DNA from: Scytonema sp. UIC 10036
GTDB lineage: Bacteria > Cyanobacteriota > Cyanobacteriia > Cyanobacteriales > Nostocaceae
Reading direction: 5' to 3'
NCBI RefSeq assembly: GCF_009725235.1
Contig: NZ_WJFC01000175.1
Span: forward strand, 1-28,642
DNA: 28,642 bases
The notes beneath the pieces were generated by a model. The model searched no databases. It saw nothing but the letters and a program-made list of their open reading frames with translations, and was not told where the DNA came from. Below, piece by piece: positions 7,041 to 14,094 of this stretch (positions are counted from its first letter, which is position 1; every line of letters begins with the position of its first letter). The translations under genes were made by a program, and so were the position numbers.

Positions 7041-7742
7041 CTAAATGTATTTATTCTGAATTGAACTTGGAATCCCCAGTACCGAACAAGGGAACTGAGA
7101 ACCAAGATTTTGCACGATTGGATGATGAATTGAGTTACAGCCGAGGAACAAGATATCAGCCGATTCTGAAACAACAACTCTTTTCAGTTCTGTTGCAACA
7201 CAACCAAATCGTAAATGAGCTTTGAAAGAACTTTTCCATTCGGCAGCTAGACAACTGGCTTGTCTCAAAATACGTTCTGCTTGCGCGAATCTATCTACAG
7301 ATTTTTCTTCCTGTTGTGGGTGTGTTGAGCGATCTTGCCATCTTGTTTGGGTTACGATCCCCGTATTTAATTCTTCCTCTGGAGGCTCTGTTAGAGAATG
7401 TTGTAGTACTTGTTGTTCGGATCTGCGACTGCTTAGAGCCTCCTGTGTTGGTAAAACTTCTGCACCGCCACACATTAGACGCTCTTCCATCACATAGACT
7501 ACTTGAACTGTCACCTGCGCTTTAGTAGCCAAACGTGTTTGGTGGGCTGTTAACAAAGCAATATCTAGCGCAGTATGACTGTTCGGAGAACTGTTATAGC
7601 CAACGATTAAATTTATTGATGTTGACGCTTGAATTTCTTCAGAAACAGACATTTTTGGTGTTGAAAGCAGCACCATTTGTTCAATTAAATCGTCTCTTCC
7701 GATGGCGTTCTGTAGACGCACTAACAATGGCTTAATATTCAC
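7041..7742 (-). CDS. Universal stress protein UspA family
   Basis: This 233-residue cytoplasmic protein has a Usp fold that starts at about residue 44 with strand and helix NLIVGYNSSPNSHTALDIAL and closes with SADILFLGCNSIHHP...FPCSVLGIP (about 195-228). Between them lies a polar insert rich in Gln, Glu, Ser and Arg (about 100-150) that is not part of the usual fold. The ATP-binding pattern G-x2-G-x9-G-S/T is not intact (LGCNSIHH), so it may be of the non-ATP-binding type. The start is a GTG with a GAGAGAAG ribosome site before it. The N-terminal 40 residues (LLVRLQNAIGRDDLIEQMVLLS) look like a family-specific extension. It is preceded by a probable c-di-AMP riboswitch (7924-8117), so its expression is probably tied to the second messenger. 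Confidence 0.85.
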   Translation of the reverse strand: MNIKPLLVRLQNAIGRDDLIEQMVLLSTPKMSVSEEIQASTSINLIVGYNSSPNSHTALDIALLTAHQTRLATKAQVTVQVVYVMEERLMCGGAEVLPTQEALSSRRSEQQVLQHSLTEPPEEELNTGIVTQTRWQDRSTHPQQEEKSVDRFAQAERILRQASCLAAEWKSSFKAHLRFGCVATELKRVVVSESADILFLGCNSIHHPIVQNLGSQFPCSVLGIPSSIQNKYI

Positions 7743-7923
7743 AGTTTTCTTCTCTCAGCACGAAACTACTTAATAAGGAGAAGCGGGTCAATCAATTTTG
7801 GATTTTGGATTTGTGATTTTGAATTCAAGAGAAAACACCTTAATCTAAAATCTAAAATCTAAAATCTAAAATTAATTCAGGAATCCCCAATCGAAACTGT
7901 TATTACAGCCAAAGCTTGGGGGT
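7743..7923 (-). promoter_or_regulatory. Leader between the riboswitch and usp, with expression-platform hairpin
   Basis: On the minus strand the aptamer ends in GGAAGG and runs straight into GGAACCCCCAA, which pairs with TTGGGGATTCC (plus positions 7915-7925 with 7879-7889, one mismatch). This 11-bp hairpin is the best candidate for the switching stem, although the T run after it is weak. Next come CTAAAAT heptamers (about 7840-7873). Confidence 0.5.
7840..7873. repeat. CTAAAAT heptamer repeats
   Basis: Four period-7 copies of CTAAAAT lie between the riboswitch and usp. A decayed set of the same unit precedes the FMN reductase gene at 21549-21580. Confidence 0.85.
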
Positions 7924-8117
7924 TCCTTCCATTGCCGACGGAGTTAGCTGACGGGCTAAGACTGGAAGGTGTCTCTCTTGAATTATGAATTATGAAGGAT
8001 GAAGGATGAAGTGAGAAAGAGCGATTTCTTATTTATTCTTCATTCCCGATCCTTTTTCAAGATAAGCCCCAAAAATTGGTTCCTCCGCTTCAAATTTCTG
8101 AAATTTAAATTAGGCTA
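7924..8117 (-). ncRNA. ydaO-yuaA (cyclic di-AMP) riboswitch upstream of usp
   Basis: Read on the minus strand, the two conserved halves of the ydaO-yuaA aptamer are present. The 5' half is GCGGAGGAACCA (8087-8076) followed by GGGGCTTATCTTG. The 3' half is CCCGTCAGCTAAC followed by TCCGTCGGC (7954-7933), enclosed by CCTTCC and GGAAGG, which pair. The matching element at 11650-11866 has the same order and nearly the same distances. The variable arm between the halves contains GAATTAT/GAAGGAT heptamer repeats (7979-8013). In known cases c-di-AMP binding turns the downstream gene off. The next minus-strand gene is usp. Identification is from memory of the family consensus, not a model search. Confidence 0.85.
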
Positions 8118-8171
8118 CCCACTTTTACGGTTATCAGTTATGAGTTACTAGTTAACAGTTAACAATGATGA

Positions 8172-8218
8172 GCGATCGTTTGTCACTTGTCACTTGTCAC
8201 TGTTCACTTGTCACTGGT
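8172..8218. repeat. TGTCACT heptamer repeats at the end of the ABC ATPase gene
   Basis: Period-7 units CACTTGT/TGTCACT, with one unit altered, sit between the stop codon of the ATPase gene (8221) and the riboswitch leader of usp. Confidence 0.75.
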
Positions 8219-8220
8219 AA

Positions 8221-9060
8221 TTACTCATCTTGAGTAAAGTACTTATCTAGGAAATTCAGGGCGTGATTGCGAAGTTCAAAATACTCTTTAGAATTTCGCA
8301 TCGCCGAGCGATCGCGTGGATGAGAAAACGGAACGTCTAAGATTTCCCCAATCTTAGCTGATGGTCCGTTAGTCATGAGAACAATACGATCTGACATATA
8401 AATTGCCTCATCCACGTCATGGGTGACCATCATCACAGCCTGACGATGGTTTTCCCAGATATCCAAGACTTGCCGCTGTAATTTCCCCCGAGTCAATGCA
8501 TCTAATGCCCCAAAAGGTTCGTCCATCAACAGCATTTTTGGACGAATAGCTAAGGCTCTTGCGATCCCCACACGCTGCTTCATTCCACCAGAAATTTCAT
8601 CGGGGTATTTTTCAGCTGCCGCATTTAAGTTTACCATTGCCAAGTGTTCATTAACAATGCTGATTTTTTCAGCTCTTGAGGCATCTTTGAGCACTTCATC
8701 CACCGCAAGTCGGATATTCTCCCGTACAGTCAACCAAGGTAGCAGGGAATAGTGTTGAAACACCATCATGCGTTCAGCACCGGGTTTGCGAATTTCTTTG
8801 CCATCAAGTCTGACGGAACCAGAGGTGGCTTTTTCTAAACCTGCGACAATCTTTAAAAGAGTGGACTTACCGCAACCGGAGTGACCGATTATAGAAATAT
8901 ATTCATCTTCACCTATGGTCAGATTGACATTATCCAGAACGACAAATTGCCCCCCATCAGGTTTTGGATAAGACTTGGTTACATTGTCAATTTCCAGAAA
9001 CGGAGTAGCGCCCATAGTGGGCGAATTGCTATTGGTTGTAAATAGAGTTGATTTTGTCAT
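8221..9060 (-). CDS. ABC transporter ATPase, NrtD/CynD/SsuB type
   Basis: This 279-residue ATP-binding subunit powers the importer encoded just upstream. Walker A is GHSGCGKST (residues 59-67), the Q-loop FQHYSLLPWLTVREN follows, the signature is ISGGMKQR, Walker B is MLLMDEPFGALD, and the switch His is in MMVTHDVDEA. The YSLLPWLTV segment and overall length are typical of the nitrate/sulfonate/taurine (NitT/TauT) class. A 20-residue polar extension precedes the conserved LEIDNVTKSY. It is the third gene of the operon permease - binding protein - ATPase, with a 60-base gap to the binding protein. There is no extra regulatory domain of the NrtC type. Confidence 0.93.
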   Translation of the reverse strand: MTKSTLFTTNSNSPTMGATPFLEIDNVTKSYPKPDGGQFVVLDNVNLTIGEDEYISIIGHSGCGKSTLLKIVAGLEKATSGSVRLDGKEIRKPGAERMMVFQHYSLLPWLTVRENIRLAVDEVLKDASRAEKISIVNEHLAMVNLNAAAEKYPDEISGGMKQRVGIARALAIRPKMLLMDEPFGALDALTRGKLQRQVLDIWENHRQAVMMVTHDVDEAIYMSDRIVLMTNGPSAKIGEILDVPFSHPRDRSAMRNSKEYFELRNHALNFLDKYFTQDE

Positions 9061-9120
9061 GGTAGCTTTCAGAGAGAGTAAAGATTTGTGGAGAGAGTTG
9101 TATGCAATATCCCAATGGAG

Positions 9121-10575
9121 TTATGACATATAAAACCGAGTAGGGGCGTTGGCTCTAATTTCAAAACTGTTGAGATAGCCCACGGGATCGCTAGGATCGA
9201 AACCTTTGTTGTCTATGAAAACTTCAGGGGACTCTACTTTGAAATCTTCTTTGGGAGACTTAATACCCATTTCAGCCGCAATGTCCCGATACAAATCTGC
9301 TCTCCAGCCTTGTGCGGCTAATTGCTCTGCATTTTTAGGAAATTTCTTGATTTGACCCCAACGTGCTGCTTGAGTCATTAACCAAAGACTTCTAGATCTC
9401 CATAAAAATGTAGCGTGTTCGTCAGGGCTTTTGGGGATATTGTCAGGAATATCGTAGAAAATAGTGGTGTCAGCAGCTTTTATGGTGCGATCTTTACCAT
9501 CAAACCCACCATAGTTATAGTTCCCCAAAATTGCGGGACCAGTAAATTTAGTTGTTAGAGCACCTAGTTTTCTGGGTTTTGCACCAGTAAATGAACGATC
9601 TGTTATCAATTCGGCAACTTCTTGACGGTTTTCAGGTTTACTGCAATACTGACAAGCTTCGATCATCGCCTTGACTAGAGAGCGATAGGTTTTGGGATAA
9701 TTGACGATAAATGATTCCATCACCCCCAAAAGTCTATCTGGATGTCCCAACCAGACTTCTTTGCCTTGAGCAAAGGTAAAACCCACCCCCTCATTACCAG
9801 TAATTGCACGAGTATTCCAAGGTTCTGCCACCATATAAGCTTGCATTGCGCCAATCCGCACGTTCGTCACCATTTGTGGTGGGGGAATAATAATGACCCG
9901 AAACTCTTTAAATGGATCGACTCCTGCGGCTGCCGATATATAACGAATAAAGTATTCGTAAATGGCAGAACTGAGAACAACTGCCCAAACTTTACCTTCC
10001 GTCGGTTGTTTTGCAAAAAAAGCTCGAAAATCCCGACCAAACTCTTCCAAAGCTCGATCGCCATATTGTGCTTTGTACTCATACCACGGGCGCAAGCCAA
10101 AATCCCACATAGCTTTATTCATCGTCATGGCATTTCCATGACGATGGATTGTCATAGCTGCACACAAAGGGGCGTGACGAGCACCTTCAGCGCCGATTCT
10201 GGCATTGGTTACAGCACCAGATACAACAGGTGAGGCATCAAGGCGACCAAAGATAATTCCATCACGAGATGTTGCCCAGCTTGCCTCTCGATTGAGTTTG
10301 ACGTTCAACCCGTATTTGCGGAAAAAACCTTTTTTCCAAGCAATAGCAAAGGGCGCACAATCGTTGACAGGGACATAACCAACAGTGAGATTTGGTTTTT
10401 CTAACGTTTTGGAATCAACAACAGGTTGTACGGCAGCCGCTTCTTCTGTTAACCCTTTAGCACTGCGGTCTCCGGAAATAGCACATGATGATAACGCCAT
10501 TCCAGCTGCTGTTGCCCCTACTCCTATCAAAAACTCCCGTCGCTGCAAAAGATTTTCGTTATCGGCGTTGTTCAT
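9121..10575 (-). CDS. ABC substrate-binding protein, NrtA/CmpA family, Tat lipoprotein
   Basis: A 484-residue periplasmic binding protein. The N-terminus has a twin-arginine signal QRREFLIGVG (Arg12-Arg13), a hydrophobic stretch and a lipobox LSSC, so Cys31 is the likely lipid-modified residue. The mature part reads as a NitT/TauT-class protein of the nitrate/bicarbonate group: VGYVPVNDCAPFAIAWKKGFFRKYGLNVKL, then ASWATSRDGI and later MVAEPWN. It is longer than typical NrtA or CmpA (about 440-450), with an added segment around HRHGNAMTMNKAMWDFG and the following 40 residues. Nitrate, bicarbonate, cyanate or another small anion are all possible. No nitrite reductase, cyanase or CmpR gene is nearby. 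The c-di-AMP riboswitch ahead of the operon does not fit a plain nitrogen system. Confidence 0.88.
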   Translation of the reverse strand: MNNADNENLLQRREFLIGVGATAAGMALSSCAISGDRSAKGLTEEAAAVQPVVDSKTLEKPNLTVGYVPVNDCAPFAIAWKKGFFRKYGLNVKLNREASWATSRDGIIFGRLDASPVVSGAVTNARIGAEGARHAPLCAAMTIHRHGNAMTMNKAMWDFGLRPWYEYKAQYGDRALEEFGRDFRAFFAKQPTEGKVWAVVLSSAIYEYFIRYISAAAGVDPFKEFRVIIIPPPQMVTNVRIGAMQAYMVAEPWNTRAITGNEGVGFTFAQGKEVWLGHPDRLLGVMESFIVNYPKTYRSLVKAMIEACQYCSKPENRQEVAELITDRSFTGAKPRKLGALTTKFTGPAILGNYNYGGFDGKDRTIKAADTTIFYDIPDNIPKSPDEHATFLWRSRSLWLMTQAARWGQIKKFPKNAEQLAAQGWRADLYRDIAAEMGIKSPKEDFKVESPEVFIDNKGFDPSDPVGYLNSFEIRANAPTRFYMS

Positions 10576-10697
10576 AAACGATTGTTAGTTGTTAGTTGTT
10601 AGTTGTTAGTTGCTAGTTGTTAGTGGTTGTACTAACTAATGTACGGGCGCTCTTGCAATGCGCCCCTACTAACCACTAACCACTAACCACTATCCCC
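10576..10697. repeat. Inverted heptamer repeats flanking a decayed palindrome, inside the ABC operon
   Basis: TTGTTAG units (about 10583-10630) are followed by a worn copy of the GTAGGGGCG palindrome (about 10640-10668) and then CTAACCA units in the opposite sense (10669-10692). The block separates permease and binding-protein genes of one operon, so its transcript could form a long hairpin between the two cistrons. Confidence 0.8.
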
Positions 10698-10700
10698 TAG

Positions 10701-11552
10701 TTAACTTGCTGTTGTTCCCGGACGACGGGTGACTAACTCTTGAATTTTGCCTACTGCAAAATCAAGCAGTAATCCAGTTAAGCCAATGACCAATACGGCT
10801 AAGAATACTGAACTTAAGTTGAGACGGCTCCACTCATCCCACACAAAAAAGCCGATTCCAATACCACCAGTGAGCATTTCTACAGCAACGATCACCAGCC
10901 ACGCAATTCCCAAGCTGATCCGCAAGCCAGTGAAGATGTAGGGTAGACTAGCGGGCCAAATAATTTTCGTAATTCGTCGCCAGCGTGGCATTTCCAAAAC
11001 TCGTGCTACATCTATATAATCTTTGGGAACGCTTGACACGCCAAGTGCAGTGTTAATGATTGTAGGCCACAAAGAGGTGATAAAAATTACAAAGATGGCT
11101 GATGGATCTGCCAAATTGAAGATAGCTAGGGCAATTGGTAGCCACGCCAAAGGTGACACGGGTTTAAAAATTTGAATGACTGGATTGAGCGCAAGCATTG
11201 CTGTTTTAGACATTCCAATCAAAAACCCCAGGGGAATTGCGACTACAGCACCCAATAAAAAACCCAGCAATACCCGCCGCAAGCTCGCGATTAACAACCA
11301 TCCAATTCCTAAATTCCCCGGTCCTCTCTGATAAAACGGATTCAGGATATAGTCTAAGTTTGCAACTAACGCTTCAGGCGGCGTAGGCATCAATTCATGA
11401 TTGGCAAGAGCAATAACCCACCACAATAGGATAATTCCAAAAAATCCCAGCACTGGCAGTATAAAGGTTTCTTTCACCAGTAGGGGTTTTGTTCTTTTCC
11501 AGGCTGCAAGTCCTGCAACTGCAATAATTGCAGCTATGTTTAGTTGAAACAC
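10701..11552 (-). CDS. ABC transporter permease, NrtB/CmpB type
   Basis: This 283-residue inner-membrane subunit has six to seven hydrophobic helices. The EAA loop that docks the ATPase is visible at about residues 185-215 (DVARVLEMPRWRRITKIIWPASLPYIFTGLRISLG), and the end TGLLLDFAVGKIQELVTRRP is typical of the nitrate/bicarbonate/taurine permeases. The first 20 residues form an extra hydrophobic segment. The start is a GTG preceded by GGTGAGG. It is the first gene of the operon, whereas nrt and cmp operons usually begin with the binding protein. The leader upstream carries a probable c-di-AMP riboswitch (11650-11866), which should govern all three genes. Confidence 0.92.
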   Translation of the reverse strand: MFQLNIAAIIAVAGLAAWKRTKPLLVKETFILPVLGFFGIILLWWVIALANHELMPTPPEALVANLDYILNPFYQRGPGNLGIGWLLIASLRRVLLGFLLGAVVAIPLGFLIGMSKTAMLALNPVIQIFKPVSPLAWLPIALAIFNLADPSAIFVIFITSLWPTIINTALGVSSVPKDYIDVARVLEMPRWRRITKIIWPASLPYIFTGLRISLGIAWLVIVAVEMLTGGIGIGFFVWDEWSRLNLSSVFLAVLVIGLTGLLLDFAVGKIQELVTRRPGTTAS

Positions 11553-11649
11553 TCCACTTTACCTCACCAGACTTAAATGCGGGTACACAAAACCGAGCAG
11601 TACCAGCCAGGAATACTGATGAGATTCAATAAAGATTATTGTCTCTTCA

Positions 11650-11866
11650 GTCTCCTCTCAGTGCCTACGAAGTTAGCTGACGGGCTAGAGTTGAGAGATA
11701 CTCTCCCTGAGAAAGATTTAAGTATAAAGATGTGAAGGATGAAGTGATTGTGCCCCCTTTCTTCACCCTTTATCCTTTATCCTCTAGCCTTTCTCAGGAT
11801 ACGCCCCTTTGAATGGTTCCTCCGCTCCAACTAATGCCATCTTGCAATTAGCCAGATTAGGCTGAC
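11650..11866 (-). ncRNA. ydaO-yuaA (cyclic di-AMP) riboswitch upstream of the ABC operon
   Basis: On the minus strand GCGGAGGAACCA (11825-11814) is followed by GGGGCGTATCCTGAG, a long variable arm whose ends pair (CCTGAGAAAG with CTTTCTCAGG), then CCCGTCAGCTAAC followed by TTCGTAGGC (11684-11663), enclosed by CTCTCA and TGAGAG. These are the hallmark blocks of the ydaO-yuaA aptamer. Heptamers (CTTTATC and relatives, plus strand 11761-11795) lie in the variable arm. A small CAATAA/TTATTG hairpin follows, but I see no T-run terminator, so the switch could act on transcription elsewhere or on translation. About 100 bases separate it from the permease start. Confidence 0.87.
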
Positions 11867-12227
11867 TTACTCTTAAATTTTAGATAAATGTAACACTGCT
11901 ACACAGTAGCGTCAAGGTACCTCAAGATAGAGGATTTTAATCTATTGTTCTTCACTATCTTAGGAGAACTGTCTATCTCAAGGTGTAAATCTTTAATAAG
12001 AATTATGTAATGAGTATAATTTACATATCGCCCGTTCTAGAGAATCATAAAATTAAAAGCTATTTTAATACATACTATATATAAATTTTAGGACATTCAT
12101 GAAAAATTTTAAATGTAGGTAGGGCTATGCCGCACAAATATTGCTTTTGGTGGTCTTTAGCCCTACCTACGTGTGTTTCACAAGTCAAATAGAATTGCTA
12201 TAGTTAAAAATTGTTTATCTAGAAGAA
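11867..12227. other. Divergent promoter region between riboswitch and histidine kinase
   Basis: No gene is seen. The promoter of the ABC operon should lie between 11867 and about 12000, minus strand. The plus-strand kinase at 12228 has TTGCTATAG-like bases near 12194 and an AGAAG ribosome site. I looked for an NtcA box (GTA-N8-TAC) and found only spacings of 7 and 9. An inverted-repeat element occupies 12115-12170. Confidence 0.5.
12115..12170. repeat. GTAGGTAGGGCTA inverted repeat
   Basis: GTAGGTAGGGCTA (12115-12127) and TAGCCCTACCTAC (12158-12170) are exact complements around a 30-base loop. It is a better copy of the element at 4797-4836 and resembles a small non-coding mobile repeat. Confidence 0.75.
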
Positions 12228-13370
12228 ATGAAAGATTTTAGTCAATTACTAGAGAATAAAACTCAAACAATTGTAGAAGAGTGGGTGGAAGCTGTTCGAG
12301 AAGACAAAAAAATTTCCATCACCAAAAATCTCTCACGCTCTGCTATCAAAAATCATCTCGCTGATATCCTCGGAGCACTAGCACATGTACTTGCGAAAAG
12401 CCCACAAGAGGATGAAATGAAACAGATCGTTCAAGAAAGTTTGCATCATGGAACTCTTAGGGCTGAGCAAGGTTATGATGCAGCAGAAATTGCACGAGAA
12501 TACCGTGTCCTACGAGATATTATATTTAAGACAATTGAACCGGAATTTTTACAGGCATCAGTACCGGAAGTGATACGAGCTGTACGACTTATTAATATGG
12601 TTTTAGATGAAGCGATCGCATCTTGTTTTCAAAGCTACACAGAACAGCGGTTGACAGAACTACAGCACCTACAAAACCAGTTAAGCCTTAACAATCAAGA
12701 ACTGACCCGCTTGGTGCGGTCAAATCAAGATAATTTATCTTATCTAGCACATGAACTCAAAAGCCCTTTAACTTCAATTATTGGTTACTCAGATTTATTT
12801 TTACGCCTGCAACGAAAGCACACAGATGAAAAAGATGAAAAGGATACCTTCACAAATTTAGAACACATAGAGAAAGTTTTACGCAGTGGCAGGCAATTAC
12901 TCCGGATTATTAATGACGCTTTGGAAATCTCTCGTTATGATGCAGGGGAGATGAAATTGCACCCTGAATTCATAAATCCACGTGAATTAGTGAAAAGCGT
13001 TTGTGAAATGTTGGAGTCTTTAGCAGCTAATAAAGAGTTACAAATGCTCATCGAGCTTCATGAAGCACCAGAACAAGTCTTTACAGATCCGTTAAGATTA
13101 CAACAAATCTTAACAAATCTTATCAGTAATGCAATTCGCTATACCGATCGCGGAACTATTAAAATACAGTGTGAAATGCAAAGCGACGATCGGTGGGCGA
13201 TCGCGTTTTCCCCAATCAAGAAGAATACTTTGGCTACAACAGCGACTACACGGGCTTTATTCCTATTGATAGTAGAAACCCCAATGATGGCTATCTGTGG
13301 AACAATCATGAGTATGTATCCTACCCTATTACCGCTACCGTACCTGGTTTTACAAGCGATAGCGATCTGA
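12228..13370 (+). pseudogene. RsbRD-type histidine kinase truncated in its ATPase domain
   Basis: The frame encodes 380 residues, but only the first 325 or so are kinase. Order: an RsbRD-like helical sensor domain (about 1-140), a coiled coil (140-168), a DHp domain with H-box LAHELKSPLTSIIGY (phospho-acceptor His175) and the start of the ATPase with N-box LTNLISNAIRYTD (about 295-307). After RWAIA (residues 322-326) the expected D-box and G-boxes are missing and an unrelated low-quality tail of about 54 residues follows. The switch falls at the HIP1 octamer 13197-13204. From there another frame reads as PhoX phosphatase. Without the G-boxes the kinase should not autophosphorylate. Start ATG at 12228 with AGAAG before it. 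Confidence 0.8.
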
Positions 13371-13404
13371 TAGGATTTCCTACAACATATTCTTTAGTGA
13401 TTGG
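13193..13404 (+). pseudogene. Internal fragment of a PhoX-type phosphatase (DUF839)
   Basis: In the frame one base off from the kinase, the sequence reads GDRVFPNQEEYFGYNSDYTGF, then IPIDSRNPNDGYLWNNHEYVSYP and ends near GFPTTYSLVIG. The FGYNxDYxGF and LWxNHEYVSYP segments are typical of PhoX/DUF839 calcium-dependent phosphatases. Both ends of that protein (normally several hundred residues) are missing: the left side is replaced by the kinase, and the right side stops before a palindrome at 13437-13463. This is a deletion scar, not a gene. Confidence 0.65.
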
Positions 13405-13436
13405 AAGAAATTTACATGACTGGTACTCCGCCACAC

Positions 13437-13463
13437 TCGTTCCCAGGCTCCGCCTGGGAACGA
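13437..13463. repeat. TCGTTCCCAGGC palindrome
   Basis: TCGTTCCCAGGC (13437-13448), loop TCC, and GCCTGGGAACGA (13452-13463) form a 12-bp perfect hairpin. It marks the right edge of the phosphatase scar. No T run follows on the plus strand. Confidence 0.8.
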
Positions 13464-13487
13464 AAAGTACTAATCGCTTACCAAACC

Positions 13488-14018
13488 TTAGCTGTTTAAC
13501 TCAACTAAGTAGTTTGCATACCAAATATTAAATTCAAGTGCATTCTTGAAGTCATCAGAACGCTGCGACAGTGCATTTACAACAGCCTCTTTACTAGTTT
13601 CTGAAAGAGCAATAATCTGAGGCTGTTGAGGGATGCGAAATTGAGTGTGGTCGTGAAACGCAATTGTGACAATGGTTCCTAATAATTTTCCTTCTGTTGA
13701 CTTGATAGTGCTCCATATCCAACGCTGTTGCTCAGTTTCTTCCTGATTGCCCCACTCTCTTGAGATGCTAAAATCCCCTGGTAATCTAGGTTCGGGGCGA
13801 AACAGAGCCTGTTTAAGCTGTTTGTGAACGGGTAAAAACAGCCAGCCTAGATACATTCCATATGCCGTATCACCTGCCTTAGTGAATACGTTTCTTAACT
13901 TATCTATATTCTTCCTAATTAGGGGTTCCCAGTTAAGAGCAATATGATTGTCAATGTATTGAGCAAGGCTAAAAATATCGCTGTTGTTTTTCGTAAGAAA
14001 TTCCTGTAATGATTCCAT
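13488..14018 (-). CDS. Hypothetical protein, 176 residues
   Basis: A soluble protein without signal peptide or membrane helix, of a family I do not recognise. The N-terminal half is helical (ESLQEFLTKNNSDIFSLAQYIDNHIALNWEPLIRKNI), with a hydrophobic patch YGMYLGWLFLPVH at about residues 54-66. The C-terminal half has strands (RWIWSTIKSTEGKLLGTIVTIAFHDHTQF) and a final helix (FKNALEFNIWYANYLVEL). Coding is supported by length, by a plausible start and by an amino-acid make-up like that of real proteins. It lies alone between the phosphatase scar and the AraC gene, transcribed on the same strand as the latter with a 76-base gap, so it could be its co-transcribed partner or target. Confidence 0.7.
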   Translation of the reverse strand: MESLQEFLTKNNSDIFSLAQYIDNHIALNWEPLIRKNIDKLRNVFTKAGDTAYGMYLGWLFLPVHKQLKQALFRPEPRLPGDFSISREWGNQEETEQQRWIWSTIKSTEGKLLGTIVTIAFHDHTQFRIPQQPQIIALSETSKEAVVNALSQRSDDFKNALEFNIWYANYLVELNS

Positions 14019-14094
14019 GGAAAACGGCTTCCCAATTGTGTTGCTTCCTAATTGTGACCTATGGTAAATGTATTTGGATTGTAAAAAAATGACC

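Noticed and set aside
9121..11552. Assignment as nrtAB, cmpAB or cynAB
   Set aside because: No pathway gene nearby, unusual gene order and binding-protein length; only the family can be supported.
11553..12227. NtcA box (GTA-N8-TAC) upstream of the ABC operon
   Set aside because: Candidate GTA and TAC pairs have spacings of 7, 9, 11 or 15, not 8.
13193..13531. 112-residue plus-strand gene
   Set aside because: Only the first two thirds resemble PhoX, both ends of the protein are missing and the tail runs through a palindrome. Treated as a scar.
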